DNA of 64,000 nt. It comes from Amorphophallus konjac (lineage: Eukaryota; Streptophyta; Magnoliopsida; Alismatales; Araceae). The notes beneath the pieces are model-generated. The model was not told where the DNA came from, made no database searches, and worked only from the letters and a program-made list of their open reading frames with translations. How positions within the stretch are numbered: position 1 is the first letter of the stretch; every line of letters begins with the position of its first letter. The stretch covers positions 16,888,856 through 16,952,855 of the forward strand of contig CM040117.1 in assembly GCA_022559845.1 (NCBI GenBank), in the 5' to 3' direction. Below, in pieces: positions 1 to 10,965 of the stretch. The position numbers were made by a program, and so were the translations under genes.

Positions 1-1255
1 GGTGGAGCTCTTCTTCATCTCCAGTGGTGAACGAAGTCTAGAGACACGTTTCCTTGCCCCAAGCCGACGAGTTTTCAGGTTGTTATTGAGGGGGTTCCTT
101 TGCTTCTCTGCGACCAAGAAGGGATTTCCTATGTGGTCCAAAGCTTTGGGTCTGCGGTCAGGGGAAGCTTGGACTTCTCCCAGTTGAGATCCAAGATAGT
201 AGTCGAGGTGGTGGTGCAGGTTTCCTGTCTTGCCACGATCCTAGCAGTTGTCACCGTCAACCTAGTGGGAGATACTTATCTTCTTAGGTTTTGGGTGAAG
301 GAAGAGCACCTGGAGACGCCGCCGCAGCCATCGAGGCTAGGGTTTTGCAAAGGCCAGCCTGAGGTTAGGGACGCCTATAGGGTGGGCGTTCAAATTTTAA
401 ACGATTTGGGCCCGGTTGGGTTGTCCGGTACGACGCGGGCTGAGCCCGCTTGCTCTGGGTCTAGACCAAGTGGTGGGCCGGGTTTAGGTGTGGACCTTGT
501 TTAGGTGGCAACCTCGTATCGGGTAACAAATACGGCTCTTCTACCCAGAACTTACCCGATTTCGTTGGCACTCGCGGTTTCGATTCGTTGGAACCTGACA
601 AGGGGCTTCTTCCGTGCCCGATAAGCCGGTGCTGCAGAGCTTTCCGTCGCCTTTATTCGGCCATCCGGATGTGGGTAAGACCGCTCTGGCGTCCATTTTT
701 CTGGCAGGGGAGGCGGCAGAAGAGCAGACGTCCTTTTTAGCCCTGCCATGGTCGGGGGAAGTCACACCATCCGTTGAGTGCTCTCAGAGGAAAGGAATGA
801 AGAAGGACCTCCTGATCATTTCTGGAACGCTGTAGCAACAACGGGGTCCTGAAGGCTGGGCTTGTCTTTTGTTGGATGGTAATGCAGTGTAAGGGAGAGT
901 GACAGAGGCGTGCGACCCTCTACTTGACCTAATGTTTCATCGTCTGCAGTCGTCGATGTCGTGCTCTCTAGATCTGGGGCCGATGGAAGAGGAGGGTACT
1001 CAGAGGGCGGGTGCAGCTTTCTCAGATGCCGTTGAGGATTAGTTCCTGTTGGAAGTGTCTGTTGGTCTTCTGCTGGAGCTGTCAGAGGAGGAGACAGAGC
1101 CCCCGACCACTCCTATCTCTGGGGTGATAGGTCTGGATGATGGGGGGATAGAGGTGTCACGTCCCAATAGCGGACTATCGGAGCGCGACAGTCGGGGAAA
1201 ACACTCTATCAAGACTAATAGTATAGTCAGGCGCAAGAAAGAACAAATCTGAACA
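1..1255 (+). pseudogene. Degraded L1-type LINE ORF1 (DUF4283-like) fragment
   Basis: Frame-broken coding relic. Around residues encoded at 85-190 the frame reads IEGVPLLLCDQEGISYVVQ followed by a short FG-containing stretch. This resembles FFLCDEEGVSRIICGFGRVE in the better-kept LINE ORF1 at 54.6-56.6 kb. In plant L1 elements this segment belongs to the RNA-binding ORF1 protein. The rest (520-1250) is shifted and stop-rich, and ends in an acidic stretch at 1049-1252, like the acidic end of the other ORF1. No ORF2 follows; sequence of LTR type takes over after about 1255. Family assignment rests on similarity to the second copy and on general ORF1 layout. Confidence 0.45.
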
Positions 1256-2604
1256 GCACCGATATTACAAAGGTTTGATTTCCATTTATTAAACTCAGAA
1301 TATTCTAGTACATATTACTTTATCTTTTCAAAACTCATATTACAAGACCACATTTTTAAGGTTCCATCTCAATACAATAGTGACTCTCAGGTCTAACTCA
1401 TAAATAGAAAATGAGTAAGTCCATCAGCTCGGGTTCCACTCTATCACTCTTATCCCTTCTCGTCAAATTGAGCCTCTAACTCAGAATCACTTGAAAAACA
1501 ACAATCAACACTAAATGAGCAAAGGAATTACATCTCAAGAATCAGGCAACTGTAAGTACGTAATGTGTTCTGAGTTTAACAGAAAGGTTAAATTACTAGA
1601 TCAATTTGAGGAAAATCATGTATGGAATCGATCATATATCAAGTGAGAAATATCATGGCCATATAACATATAAATTACCCATGATGGGTCAAGTATAACA
1701 AGTAGAAGTCAACAATAATATCAATGACATGATTGGAATTGTTCAATAAAAATCTAGCACGCTTGTAGTTAGTGCAATGTCATATTTTGATCATTCAACT
1801 CCTGCAGGCACAAGTACTTTTGGGCACTCCGTCTAGGACCAGATCAGGGCCCCAATATACCCGACATTGAGGTCAAGTGGATCAAGAATCCCATGTAAAT
1901 ACTTAGACAAATTTCAGGAATAATGGCCATAAAAATTTCAAGAAAATAAAGTTGGACGAACAGTGAAGATAAGGAATTAGACAGGAAGGAAAATGTTCAC
2001 GATTCAAAAGAAAAAATTCATAAGAGTCCAAAAATTTGTCAGACGCCTAAAGACGAGTTGGTCATTAGCCAAGGATGAGAAGAAAATCGTACGATAGGCG
2101 ACGTATCATCTAACTGAAAGAGTAGATTATAAGATAGTAGATATAGCGTCTATCTAGAAGAGAGTAAATGATAATTAGCTACAATATTGCCTAACAGGTG
2201 TGTTAGACGATAAAAGTAGGTAGAATATCGCCTAATCAGGCAAAAGACAGGCGATAAAGGTAGGCAGAGTATCACCTACTTGAAGAGTAGACGATAAAGT
2301 AGACATACCATCGCTGTTTCACACACGGAATTTTAGATGTCCATTTCATTAGATAAATATGGTATATTTTGGCATATTTGTTAATTCTGTGCTTTTAATT
2401 TATCAGACGATTTAGGGTTTGTGTATTGGACTTTTCCCAACCGACCAGAGTCGGTGTTAATTTACATCGGTATAAGTCCGAACAACTTTGATTAATTGTC
2501 GAAGAATGTCTTTTGCCTGTATGCATTGTGACATAAATGATCTTGATGATCGCCTATTACGGGTACATACTCTTGCAAAGAAATTTGAAGACTTTATTTC
2601 CTTG
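1256..2604 (-). repeat. Old Tekay-like LTR remnant with short degenerate repeats
   Basis: No coding sequence. Positions about 1808-1850 carry a box (CACAAGTACTTTTGGGCACT, then AGGACCAGATCAGGGCCC) that recurs in both LTRs of the complete Tekay-like element (39186-39225 and its copy near 46880) and, inverted, at 29809-29850. The orientation matches the minus-strand Tekay-like element. Between about 2080 and 2310 a poorly conserved unit of roughly 50 bp recurs, with words such as GGCGATAAAGGTAGGCAGA and TATCGCCTAA. From 2345 to 2604 I see only AT-rich sequence. LTR ends could not be placed. Confidence 0.4.
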
Positions 2605-3707
2605 AACACATCATCAGAGCCTTATCCCAATTAATTGGGGTCGGCTACATGAATCCTGTTCCGCCAAAGATTTCTATCAAGTGCAATATTCATATTTAAA
2701 CTCAAGGAGCTAATGTCCTTCCTAATAACATCGCATCATCTCATTTTAGGCCTTCCTCGAGCTCTTTTACTAGCATCCACTAAGATTTGGTCACATCTTT
2801 TAACCGGCGCTGAGTTAGGGCGACGAAACACATGAGCAAACCACCTGAGTCTATTTTCTCTCATTTTACTATTAATTGGAGCTATCCCTAAGTCCTTACG
2901 GATGCGCTCATTCCTAATCTTGTCTTTCTTAGTCTTGTCACACATCCATCTCAACATCCTCATCTCTGTTACACACATTTTGTGGATGTGTTCCTTTCGT
3001 ACTGCCCAACACTCGGTACCATATAACAAAGCAGGTCTCACAGCCGTTCTATAAAACCTCCCTTTGAGTTGCACAGGCATACGACGATCACAAAGGACGC
3101 CTGATGCACTTCTCCATCTTAACCAGCCTGCCTTAATCCTATGTGTAACGTCATCATAAATCTCCCCATTCTCTTGTATGATAGACCCTAAGTATCGAAA
3201 GCTACTACTCTTCGGAATGTTATGTCCATCAATTAGAACCATGTCTTCCTGAACCACTCTCCCATTACTAAAATTACAGTGCATAAACTCTGACTTACTC
3301 CTACTAATTTTAAAAAAGGCAAGTCTCCAACGCTCTAACTTAGCATTTAGAGCATCAATACTCTCATCAATTAAAATAATATCGTCTGCAAATAACATAC
3401 ACCAAGGGATATCCTCGTGTAATTGTTTAGTTACTTCATCCATAACTAAGGCAAAGAGATACGGACTTAGTGCAGAACCTTGATGCAAACGTATAGAAAC
3501 GGGAAATTCACCAGTCTCCCCAGCGATAGTTCGAACACTAGTAATAGCACCGCCGTACATATCCTTAATCAAATCAACATATCCTTGAGAGATTCCTTTC
3601 TTTCTTAATGTCCACCAAATCAATTCTCTCGGTACTCGATCGTACGCCTTCTCTAAATCAAGAAAAACTATATACAAATATTTTCTCATCTCTCTGTACT
3701 TCTCCAT
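2605..3707 (-). mobile_element. 5'-truncated RTE-clade LINE
   Basis: Minus-strand non-LTR retrotransposon, truncated at its 5' end near 3707 and complete at its 3' end. The 3' end on the minus strand reads into CCCCAATTAATTGGGATAAG and then CTCTGATGATG, the simple-repeat tail typical of RTE elements. A second, much more decayed copy of the same family, with the same tail, lies on the plus strand at 36.6-38.1 kb. I could not define target-site duplications. Confidence 0.85.
2736..3707 (-). pseudogene. RTE-type reverse transcriptase (C-terminal part)
   Basis: An open frame of 323 residues covers most of a LINE reverse transcriptase. Visible motifs are FLDLEKAYDRVPRELIW (finger/palm), HQGSALSPYLFALVMDEV, the catalytic FADDIILID box, and a C-terminal thumb region with YGTECWAVRK and RMLRWMCD. 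After a stop near 2736 the same frame goes on through VIRKDISSL and a LWRNRIHVADPN ending to the natural 3' end, so one nonsense change interrupts an otherwise readable tail. The N-terminal endonuclease is missing because of 5' truncation. Such enzymes copy their own RNA at a nicked target in the nucleus; without the endonuclease this copy cannot be autonomous. Confidence 0.88.
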
Positions 3708-4085
3708 GTATTTGAATTACAATCGATCTTTCAAGACCTTTACATGTGGTCCTGATTATGTAATCGAGTCTTCGGGATTACATTTGGTTGCAATTAGACT
3801 GTTTGAATTTGCTTCAATCTACATTTGGATATTTGAATTTGATTTCGTCCTGATCGGGTCATTACATTTACTTCTATCCGCTGTTCGGACGGTTGAATTT
3901 GAGTTCCATCACGATCGGACCGTTGGATCACCAAGATGATCACTGTCGGTCCGTCAGATTTGCTTCATGGTCATGATCACTCTTTTGATTGTGATCGGAC
4001 CCTTACGTTGACTTGGTGTCCATAAAGGACATTTCCGCACAAGGCGATGTATATTTGTAATTTTCCTCCATTAGGGTATTTCTAT
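3708..4085. other. Non-coding stretch with loosely repeated GATCGGAC words
   Basis: No gene seen. Words such as GATCGGACCGTTG, TTCGGACGGTTGAATTTG and GGTCCGTCAGATTTG recur irregularly. The region looks like decayed LTR DNA, but no ends or motifs fix it. Confidence 0.3.
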
Positions 4086-5335
4086 AGTTTTGCCAAACAT
4101 TGGGGTATTCTAGCAGTTTCAGACTCTTTTTGGGTATTTTCATAGTTTTCTGGCTTTTCGGAGATAGCTCTTTCATTTCTCGACTTCTTGGGCATTCCTG
4201 TCAATTTGACTTTTTGGAGATAGTCCCTGTCACTTATTGACTTTTTGGGTATTCCTGTCATTTCTTGACTTTTCGGAGATAGCCCCGTCACTTCTTGACT
4301 TCCTGAGCATTCCCGTCATTTCCTAACTTTTCGGAATATATTTGCATTTTTTTGAATTTTCCTGGACTTACCTATCATTTCTTGACTTGTCAAGGTTAAA
4401 TTTATGGAGATGGTAACTCTTGGCCATGAAAAAGATACATGGATTTGGATGGTTAGCCATAAGCTGAACTTTGGAGAGCGCACGTCGCTTCAAGGAAGTG
4501 GCGTAATCTCACTCCACTGAGTCGTGCAAACAGAGCGAACCGGAACAAGAGCATTCTTTGGTGATTTTTAAATAGGCCATGAACTTTGTGCAATTTTTTA
4601 ACTGAATTAAGGCTTTCATGTAATTTTTCCACGAGCGGAGGTATTTATGTAATTTTTGGTATTTCGAGATTTTTCTACAATTTCCCCATCATCGGGATCT
4701 TTCTACAATTTTTCATCTTTCAAGGATTTTTGTACAATTTCCCGCCTTTCAAGGGATTTTTCATAATTTCTGAATGTCTCAAGGTCTTTTCTACAGTTTT
4801 CCACCTACAAAGGATACTTGTATAATTTCTAGACCTTTCAATGTTTTACAGTTTTTCACCTTTCAAGGCATACTTGTATAATTTCTAGAACTTTCAAGGT
4901 GTTTTCTGTAGTTTTTCACCAAGGAGGGATACTTGTAAAATTTCTAGACCTTTCAAGGTCTTTTCTGTAGTTTTTCACCTTTCAAGGACTGCAATTTGTC
5001 ACCATCAAAGATTTTTCTGCATTTTTCTGACGGTAGAGGGTTTTTCTACAATTTGCTGACCAACAAGATTTTTTTTTTGCAATTTCTGATCAATAAAGAG
5101 TCATTTTGTATTTTTGTAATCTTTTAGGGTCTTTTCTGCAATTTTCTACAAAGTTTTCAGAACCTTTGGACATTTGTACAATTTTCTGCAAGATTTGTGT
5201 AACCTTGAACATTTCTGCAATTTTCTGCAAGGTTTGCAAAACCTTGGAATCTGCGAGATTGTAAGACTTGCAGTCATTTTCCTTCAATTGTTTAGTAGAA
5301 CCTTGACGGTCATTTTGCATTTTGATTTTCCTTTC
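4086..5335. repeat. Two consecutive degenerate minisatellite-like arrays
   Basis: From about 4086 to 4400 a unit built on TTGACTTTTTGGGTATTCC and CTTTTCGGAGATAG recurs every 50-60 bp. From about 4590 to 5250 a second unit, built on TTTCAAGGTCTTTTCTGTAG followed by TTTTTCACC or a TACAATTTC variant, recurs every 35-65 bp. Copies are diverged and out of coding phase. Such arrays are common in non-coding parts of large LTR retrotransposons, which is the likely origin here. Confidence 0.6.
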
Positions 5336-5950
5336 AATATAACACAAGGCATTTACTTCTTCATGGCATTAGGAGGTGAGACTTTTCTTAGGCTCACCAC
5401 TCCTAGAGGGGGTGACCATATAACCCCCGGGGGGTGCTTTTAGGGTGGTGACCATACCCCTCTTGCACCCTACCCAGGCAAGGCTGCTCCTTGCGATTCT
5501 TCTTGCCTCTTGCTGCTGCTCCTCTTTGTTGGACTTCTCTTTTGCTCTTGCCCACTCTCCCTTTTATAGGTGTCCAGGAATGGACCGGAGGTGTGCTGCA
5601 CACCTTCAGTGGAAATGGAAGTTTTTTTTCCTCCTTTTTTGTTGCGCATGAAAGAGGGGACCGGAGGGGGTGCCCCTTCGGTCATATGTCACCGAAGGGA
5701 CCTAACCGAAGGCCCCTCCCTCCGGTTGCATGGCACCAGAGGGGGTCCCTCCTCCACCTGTGCAGACTGGGAGGGGGGGGTCTTCTTACCTTCTCTTCTC
5801 CTTTTTTTTTCCTTATTTTTTTTCTTTTTCGCATGAGAGGAGGGACCGGAGGGGGTCCCCCTCCGGTTAAGTGTCACCGGAGGGACCTCCCTCCGGTTGC
5901 AGTGCTCCGGAGGGGGTGCTCCTCTGGTCATTTTTTAATAAAAAAATCAG
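5336..5950. repeat. GC-rich CCGGAGGG/CCCTCCGG repeat block
   Basis: Short complementary words (CCGGAGGGGG and CCCTCCGGTT) alternate many times between about 5580 and 5930, giving strong potential for hairpins. Long reading frames on both strands here come from low-complexity composition and do not look like genes. The block ends at AAATGCCCCCCACTAG, after which composition changes abruptly. Confidence 0.5.
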
Positions 5951-7780
5951 GGTTCAACAAATGCCCCCCACTAGATGTTTGTGGAGAGAAGGCGATGGCA
6001 GACGGCCCGTGCATTTAACAATTTTTACCCCTTAGTCTTAATCACATGACGGGGAGTTTGGAGGCAATGAGAAATAGTTCATGCACCTTACCAGTATTAC
6101 ACTTTTACCCCCGAGTCTTCGTGACATGTCAGGGAGCTTGATTGAAGGTGATGGCAAACAGGCCATGCTTTTTAACAATGTAATATTTTCACCCCTTAAG
6201 TCTTGCTGACATGACAAGGACTTCTGTCTAAATTCTTCCGTGGATGGACTTTTTCTGGGGATATGACAATAGTCTGAGAGTGGGGCTGAAAGACATTGTG
6301 TATTGCTCCCACGCTTTCATATTGTTCGATGCCATCACCAATTCTAGGCAACGTTTGTCATCGCAGTTTGGTCCGACACCCACTTCTATCATGCACTTTG
6401 CGCCGAGTCATCTGGCTTCTGCTGCCTATTTGGTTGAACGAAATATTTCTCAACTCAGTAATCCCTAGGAGAAAACTCAGGAGAGCACACACCACTTTAG
6501 AGAAGTGATATGGACCCGCTCTACCAAGTAGACCCTAAGGCTGAGTTTCATCACAAATTACATCAGCAAAGGTAATATTGAGGGTTGCCACATGGGTTTT
6601 CTTTTTTCTTTTCTTTTCTCTTCTCTTTTTTTGTTTGGGGGACTGAAATCCTTTTGTTATTCCCCCCCTCTCCATTGCATCTATTTCATGGATTTCCCAG
6701 GTACATTAGTGGAATTTTGAACACCAGTGTCTTTGACTGCTCTCTTCCTTGGACTTGCCTTTCTGACTTTGTCTAGAGTTTGGTTTTGAGTTCTTTGCCT
6801 GGGTCTTACCTTCTTACTTTATTCGGAGCTTGGTTTGGAGTTCTTTCTTCAACTTGCCTTTCTAATCTTACTCAGAGCTTGGTTGAGGTTTTCTTCGTGG
6901 ATCTTGCCTTTATTAATTTGTCAAGGATTTATTTTGGGATTCTCCTGTTGAGGTTTGTCCTTTCGATTTGACATCATCTTTCTGAGTCTTGTCTTTTTGG
7001 CTTTGCTCAGAGCTTGGCTTGACCTCTTCTCTCTGGCACCTATCTTTCTGGCTTTTCCCAAGGATCCATCTCGAGCACTGTTTAGTGCTCTGCTATATAT
7101 GATTGTGGGCATGACCCTTTGAGTTGGCTGGGGATTTAATTTGAAGTGTTGGCCATTCTAAGTCGTAGAAGACAAGATCTTCTTTACATAGAATTTCTGC
7201 AAGGCGGCTTTGTGAAGCATAGCTGGAACAAGATGAATCCAGAAGGCTTTAAGCTTTGCACTTCATGTATTCTTTCATTTACTTATAGTTATGTTGAGGA
7301 ATTGTCTCGGGACTTCTATTATGTATTCTTTCGTTTATTTACGGTCACCCTGAGGGCTTGACTCAGGCACCTGATGATTTCATGAATGAAGAAGAATCCT
7401 CTTCCTTCATCGGATTTGTAGTCTCTTTTCTTTTCTTTTTTCTCTCCTCTTTTCTTTTTCTTCTTTCTTCGCGGAGTCCCCCGAGGAACCGAAGGGAGTT
7501 GAGAGGGTAGTTTCTTCGTCGGAGCTTGATGCACCTGTAAGCTTGCCAAATGTGGAGGCTCCTTTAAAGGCGCCCATATTGGTAGTCATCCCAGTTGATG
7601 AAAATTCAACTGATGGAGATTTTTTCTTCTTTCCCCCTTTAGTCTTTGGTAGATGAGTCATCTCCAAGTGCAGATGTTGACTCTATTGGCACGTTATGAA
7701 ATTCTCCTTCACCCATTTTGCAAGTGATTTCATTTGAGTTTTTCTCTTTGAAATACTTGTGGTGTCGGTGGGACGGAAAC
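5951..7780. other. Non-coding LTR-element-like DNA, including a 60-70 bp array
   Basis: No host gene recognised. Positions about 6000-6240 repeat a module containing CATGACGGGGAGTTTG-like words about every 90 bp. Positions about 6725-7080 repeat CTTGCCTTTCTGACTTTG and GAGCTTGGTTTGGAGTTC every 60-70 bp. A reading frame at 7407-7667 (minus) is lysine/glutamate-rich and of no known family. Confidence 0.35.
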
Positions 7781-7784
7781 AATT

Positions 7785-8679
7785 TAAGACTTCACCAGGA
7801 TAACTTGATTGGTGTTTATGGTTTAAATTTTGAGTTGGCATACCTTCATGACTTGTAACCAAGGATTTAAAGTTTGGGTTTGAAATAGCTGACCTTCGTG
7901 GTTTGAAGTTTAGAAATGACTAACCTTTTATGGTTTGGAAGCTAATGATTTAATGTTTAGATTTGAAATGACTGTCCTTAGCGGTTTGGAGCCGAAGTTT
8001 GAGATTTAGGTTTGGACTAGCTGACCTTGGCGGTTTGAAGTCAAGAATTTGGAATTTGTGTTTTGAAATGGCTGCCCTTCGCGGCTTGGAGTCAAGGATT
8101 TGAAGTTTAGGGATGGCTAATCTTTTATGGTTTGGAAGCCAATGATTTAAAGTTTGGATTTGAAATGGCTAACCTTAGCGGTTTGGAGCTGAAGTTTGGG
8201 ATTTAGGTTTGGAATGGCTGACCTTTGCGGTTTGGATTTTGGATTTGGGATTTGGGGCTGACCGTTCGTAGTTTAGTAGCCAAATTTGGATTTGGGATTT
8301 GGGGCTAACTATTCGTGGTTTAGGAGTCAGATTTGGAATTTGGATTTGTTGCAGTGGACAGTCAAGAGTTGACCGCAAACATCGGATAGTCAGAATTGAC
8401 TGACTCACATGGTTTGGTAGTCAAGAGTGGGAATTTCAGCTGGTTGACCTTTGTAGTTTATGTCCAGAGAGTTAGGCCCGAGTCGACTGACCTTTGTGGT
8501 TTTATAGCTATAGGAAAATTAGTTTTTGCTGACCTTGATGATTTTGAGCCAAGAGATTTGGGCCTAAATTTGGATTTTAAATTTTTGAGGCTGACCTTGA
8601 TGGTTTGGAAGCCAGGAGTTTGGAACTTTGAATCGATTGACCTCAATGGTTTGATGACCAGAAATTTGGAATTTATGTT
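7785..8679. repeat. Degenerate ~60 bp tandem array (TGACCTTNGNGGTTTGG type)
   Basis: Units based on GCTGACCTTTGCGGTTTGGA followed by a variable TTTGGGATTTGGGTTTGAAATG linker follow one another about 12-15 times. Spacing is around 55-65 bp and divergence between copies is strong. The array is interrupted at 8680 by the TRIM insertion and resumes at 8888, so the array is older than the TRIM. Confidence 0.7.
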
Positions 8680-8887
8680 TGTTGGAATATTTGGGCATAG
8701 TCCCCTGAGCAATAGTCCCATGTTGGTTAAATGAGTTGTGGATTTTGTGCTTATGACCCTGGGCCCTTGTATCTCAACACCGCGGTTTTGTGGATTCAAC
8801 ATGGTATCAGAGCAAGGTCTTGGCCCAACTCCATATGTTTGACCCTGGGCCCTTGTATCTTAACACCGCGATTTTGTGGATTCAACA
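8680..8887 (+). mobile_element. TRIM (terminal-repeat retrotransposon in miniature), 3' LTR truncated
   Basis: A 122 bp 5' LTR (8680-8801) begins TGTTGG and ends CAACA. It is followed at once by TGGTATCAGAGC (8802-8813), the primer-binding site matching initiator methionine tRNA. After about 25 bp of internal DNA the last ~49 bp of the LTR recur (about 8839-8887). The element is flanked by the 5 bp duplication ATGTT (8675-8679 and 8888-8892), which shows that it integrated as one unit. It encodes no protein and would depend on enzymes of other retrotransposons. The first part of the 3' LTR and the polypurine tract are missing. Confidence 0.85.
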
Positions 8888-8892
8888 ATGTT

Positions 8893-9250
8893 GGATGACC
8901 TTTGTGGTTTGACGTCGGTGATTTGGGATTTCGAGAATTTGGGGTGGATCTTTTGAATTGGCAGTCCAAAAAGGACATATAAGTCAAGACCACAAGTAAA
9001 ATTGACTAGAATTGACGGCCCAAAAGGGACATACAAATCAAAATCAGAAGTTGAAATTTGTTGAATTCCAAAAGAACTTGTAGGTCAAAATTAGAAGTTA
9101 AAATTTGGTGAAATTGACGGTCCCAAAGGACATGTAAGTCAAAATCAAAAGTTGAAATTTGGTGGAATTGACGGCCCAAAAAGGACTTGTAAGTTAAGAT
9201 CAAAAATTGAAATTTGGATAGGGTTGACAATCTCAAATGACATGCGGTCA
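8893..9250. repeat. Tandem ~60 bp array (AATTGACGGCCCAAAAGGGA type)
   Basis: About five units of AATTGACGGCCCAAAAGGGACATGTAAGTC character (written here in two overlapping parts: AATTGACGGCCCAAAAGG and GGACATGTAAGTCAAAATC) alternate with GAAGTTGAAATTTGGTGG. The unit differs from the array before it. It probably belongs to the same large non-coding element as the arrays upstream. Confidence 0.65.
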
Positions 9251-9354
9251 ACATTATAGACGAAATTCAGTATTGAGATATGCTTGCTCTAGATGGGACA
9301 GAACTATAGGAAAAGAGAAACGCCCAAGGTAGTGGCTCGTGATGTTGAGTAATA

Positions 9355-9535
9355 ATAATTTCTTACTTTCGTCTTTTTTTCTTTTTCTTTTCTTTTTTCT
9401 TTCTTTTTTTGTTGTTTTTTCCCTTTTTCATTTTCTTTCTCTTTTCTTTTGATCCCTCTTCTTTTCTCTTTTCTTTCTTTCTTTTTTCCTCTTCTTTTTT
9501 CTTTTTTCTCTCTCTCTCTTTTTCATGTGCTTGAT
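9355..9535. repeat. Pyrimidine-rich low-complexity tract
   Basis: Almost uninterrupted T/C sequence of about 180 bp (TTTTCTTTTT, CTCTCTCTCT). No other signal. Confidence 0.85.
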
Positions 9536-9712
9536 TCTTGGTGATGTAAAAAAATTTGTGGATCCCCGAATCCTTCCTCTTGAGATAGATGGGGAATCAT
9601 TGACTTTGTAGATACGATTAATTTACTTGCAGTGTGAAGTTAGCAGTTAGGAATTGGGGACCGACTTTTGTGGCGTATAATAAGAAATAAAATTTTGAAC
9701 CCAATATCCTTA

Positions 9713-9798
9713 GTTGTACCAAAAGAATCTATTGAATATCGTCCTCTATATGATCTTTATTATATAGGACGATATTCAATAGGTTCGTTTGGTACAAC
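9713..9798. mobile_element. 86 bp near-perfect hairpin, MITE-like
   Basis: Two arms of about 36-38 bp are almost perfectly complementary: GTTGTACCAAAAGAATCTAT on the left, and its partner ending ATAGGTTCGTTTGGTACAAC on the right. Two mismatches and a 2-nt bulge separate them, around a ~10-nt AT-rich loop. Ends starting GTTGTACC and finishing GGTACAAC suggest a tiny fold-back/MITE insertion. A small-RNA precursor is an alternative. No convincing target duplication is visible. Confidence 0.6.
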
Positions 9799-9842
9799 TT
9801 TGTTTTTCATCCGAGGATGGACGATATTTTGCATAAATGTAA

Positions 9843-10560
9843 TCCTTTGGAAGAAATGACAAAGATAATATTGAAGAAGGAAATATTTCTGATGAATATC
9901 TTGAATCTAATATATCTGATGAAAATGCAACAGAAAAAGAGAATGGTGAACAGGTAATACTAGAAAAAGTTCCAGACTCAGGTATGTTTGTAAATTCTAA
10001 TCAGCAAAATCTTGATACTTTCCCTCACATTTATATGATCCAATCAGCCCGATATTCTTCAGTTGACCTTTCTGACCTTTTATCTTTTTCTGATCTTCCT
10101 GTGTCTACAATCCATTCTCACATTCTTACTCAGGAAATTCAGCATGACCAATATGGAAACGTCACTTTTCCTGATGTAAACAAGGCTGATCTCTATCAGT
10201 TTCTCCAGTTTCAAGCTCGCCTACTTCGTAGTATAAAACAAGTAGAAGTTAATATGCAAGTTCAAGGAGCTGGGATTAAACCTGTTACCTTTCTTTTCAT
10301 CTGATGATATAAAATCATGGAAGTCTAAAAATGCTAAGTTTGTACTTGTATGTCAAATAGATATATTAGTCCATCCTCACTTCTCCTATAATCTTAATGC
10401 ATATTATATGGTAACTTTGCTAGATGTACGTCACTTAGACTAGAAAAAAGTTGTACTATGTCAGTTTACAGGTCCTTTAAATAAAGATGGGTTGTGTTCT
10501 ATTAGACCAAAATTTACCCTTTCTTTGGATAAATTGTAAATTGATATTGGGCTAAGATAA
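9843..10560 (+). pseudogene. Possible endogenous pararetrovirus relic (30K movement-protein-like)
   Basis: An open frame of 153 codons (9843-10304) has an acidic, Asn/Glu-rich start and a middle part with regular secondary-structure character. A frameshift near 10290 leads into another frame (about 10300-10545). That part ends in a hydrophobic core with a short LLDVRH segment and then a PKFTLSLDK segment, spaced as in movement proteins of Caulimoviridae. Two or three stops break the second part. Residues are few and diverged, so this is a pattern-based suggestion; an unknown retrotransposon protein is the main alternative. No reverse transcriptase or coat protein lies next to it. Confidence 0.33.
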
Positions 10561-10671
10561 ATTGCCACCATGCATATCTTCTTAATTTGACGTTATCAGA
10601 TAATTTCCTTTTTATATGCTCTTTCACATACACACCATCCATGCATAGATTCTGACACACACACGAGGCTG

Positions 10672-10965
10672 CTCTTTTTTTTTAAAAAAAAAGTGGGTGG
10701 TACCACTGATGTATAAATGAAGAGAAATTTACAAGTATAAGTTGTCTCAAACCAAAAAAGCAACCCCAAAACCTATACAAAAGAGCTCCTTAGGGAGATC
10801 GTGGATCCACCTAACCCCCCAAACAGCCAAAAAGAGAAGTAAGGGAATCTACATTACAAAGATTGACCGTCCATTCCTTTACTCTATTACAAATAAAAGA
10901 AACAACAATATCCTCATCCCGAGACTCCCTTCTAAAAATCCGATTCTTAAACATTGACTTTAGTA
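10672..10965 (-). mobile_element. 3'-terminal fragment of an L1-type LINE
   Basis: Read on the minus strand, the segment gives a frame with EDIVVSFICNRVKEW, a stop, and a 3' UTR with CTTGTAAATTTCTCTTCATT just before an A-rich end at about 10675. This matches the usual close of plant L1 elements, where the ORF2 end is followed by a short UTR and poly(A). Only the last ~290 bp are present, as expected from 5' truncation. Confidence 0.5.

Noticed and set aside
5491..6018. Overlapping open frames of 80-175 codons on both strands
   Set aside because: They arise from the GC-rich CCGGAGGG repeat block; frames are open on both strands and match no family.
4086..9250. CRISPR-like array of regular repeats
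   Set aside because: Units are diverged, spacers are not unique, and no cas genes are present; this is plant nuclear DNA with minisatellite-like arrays.
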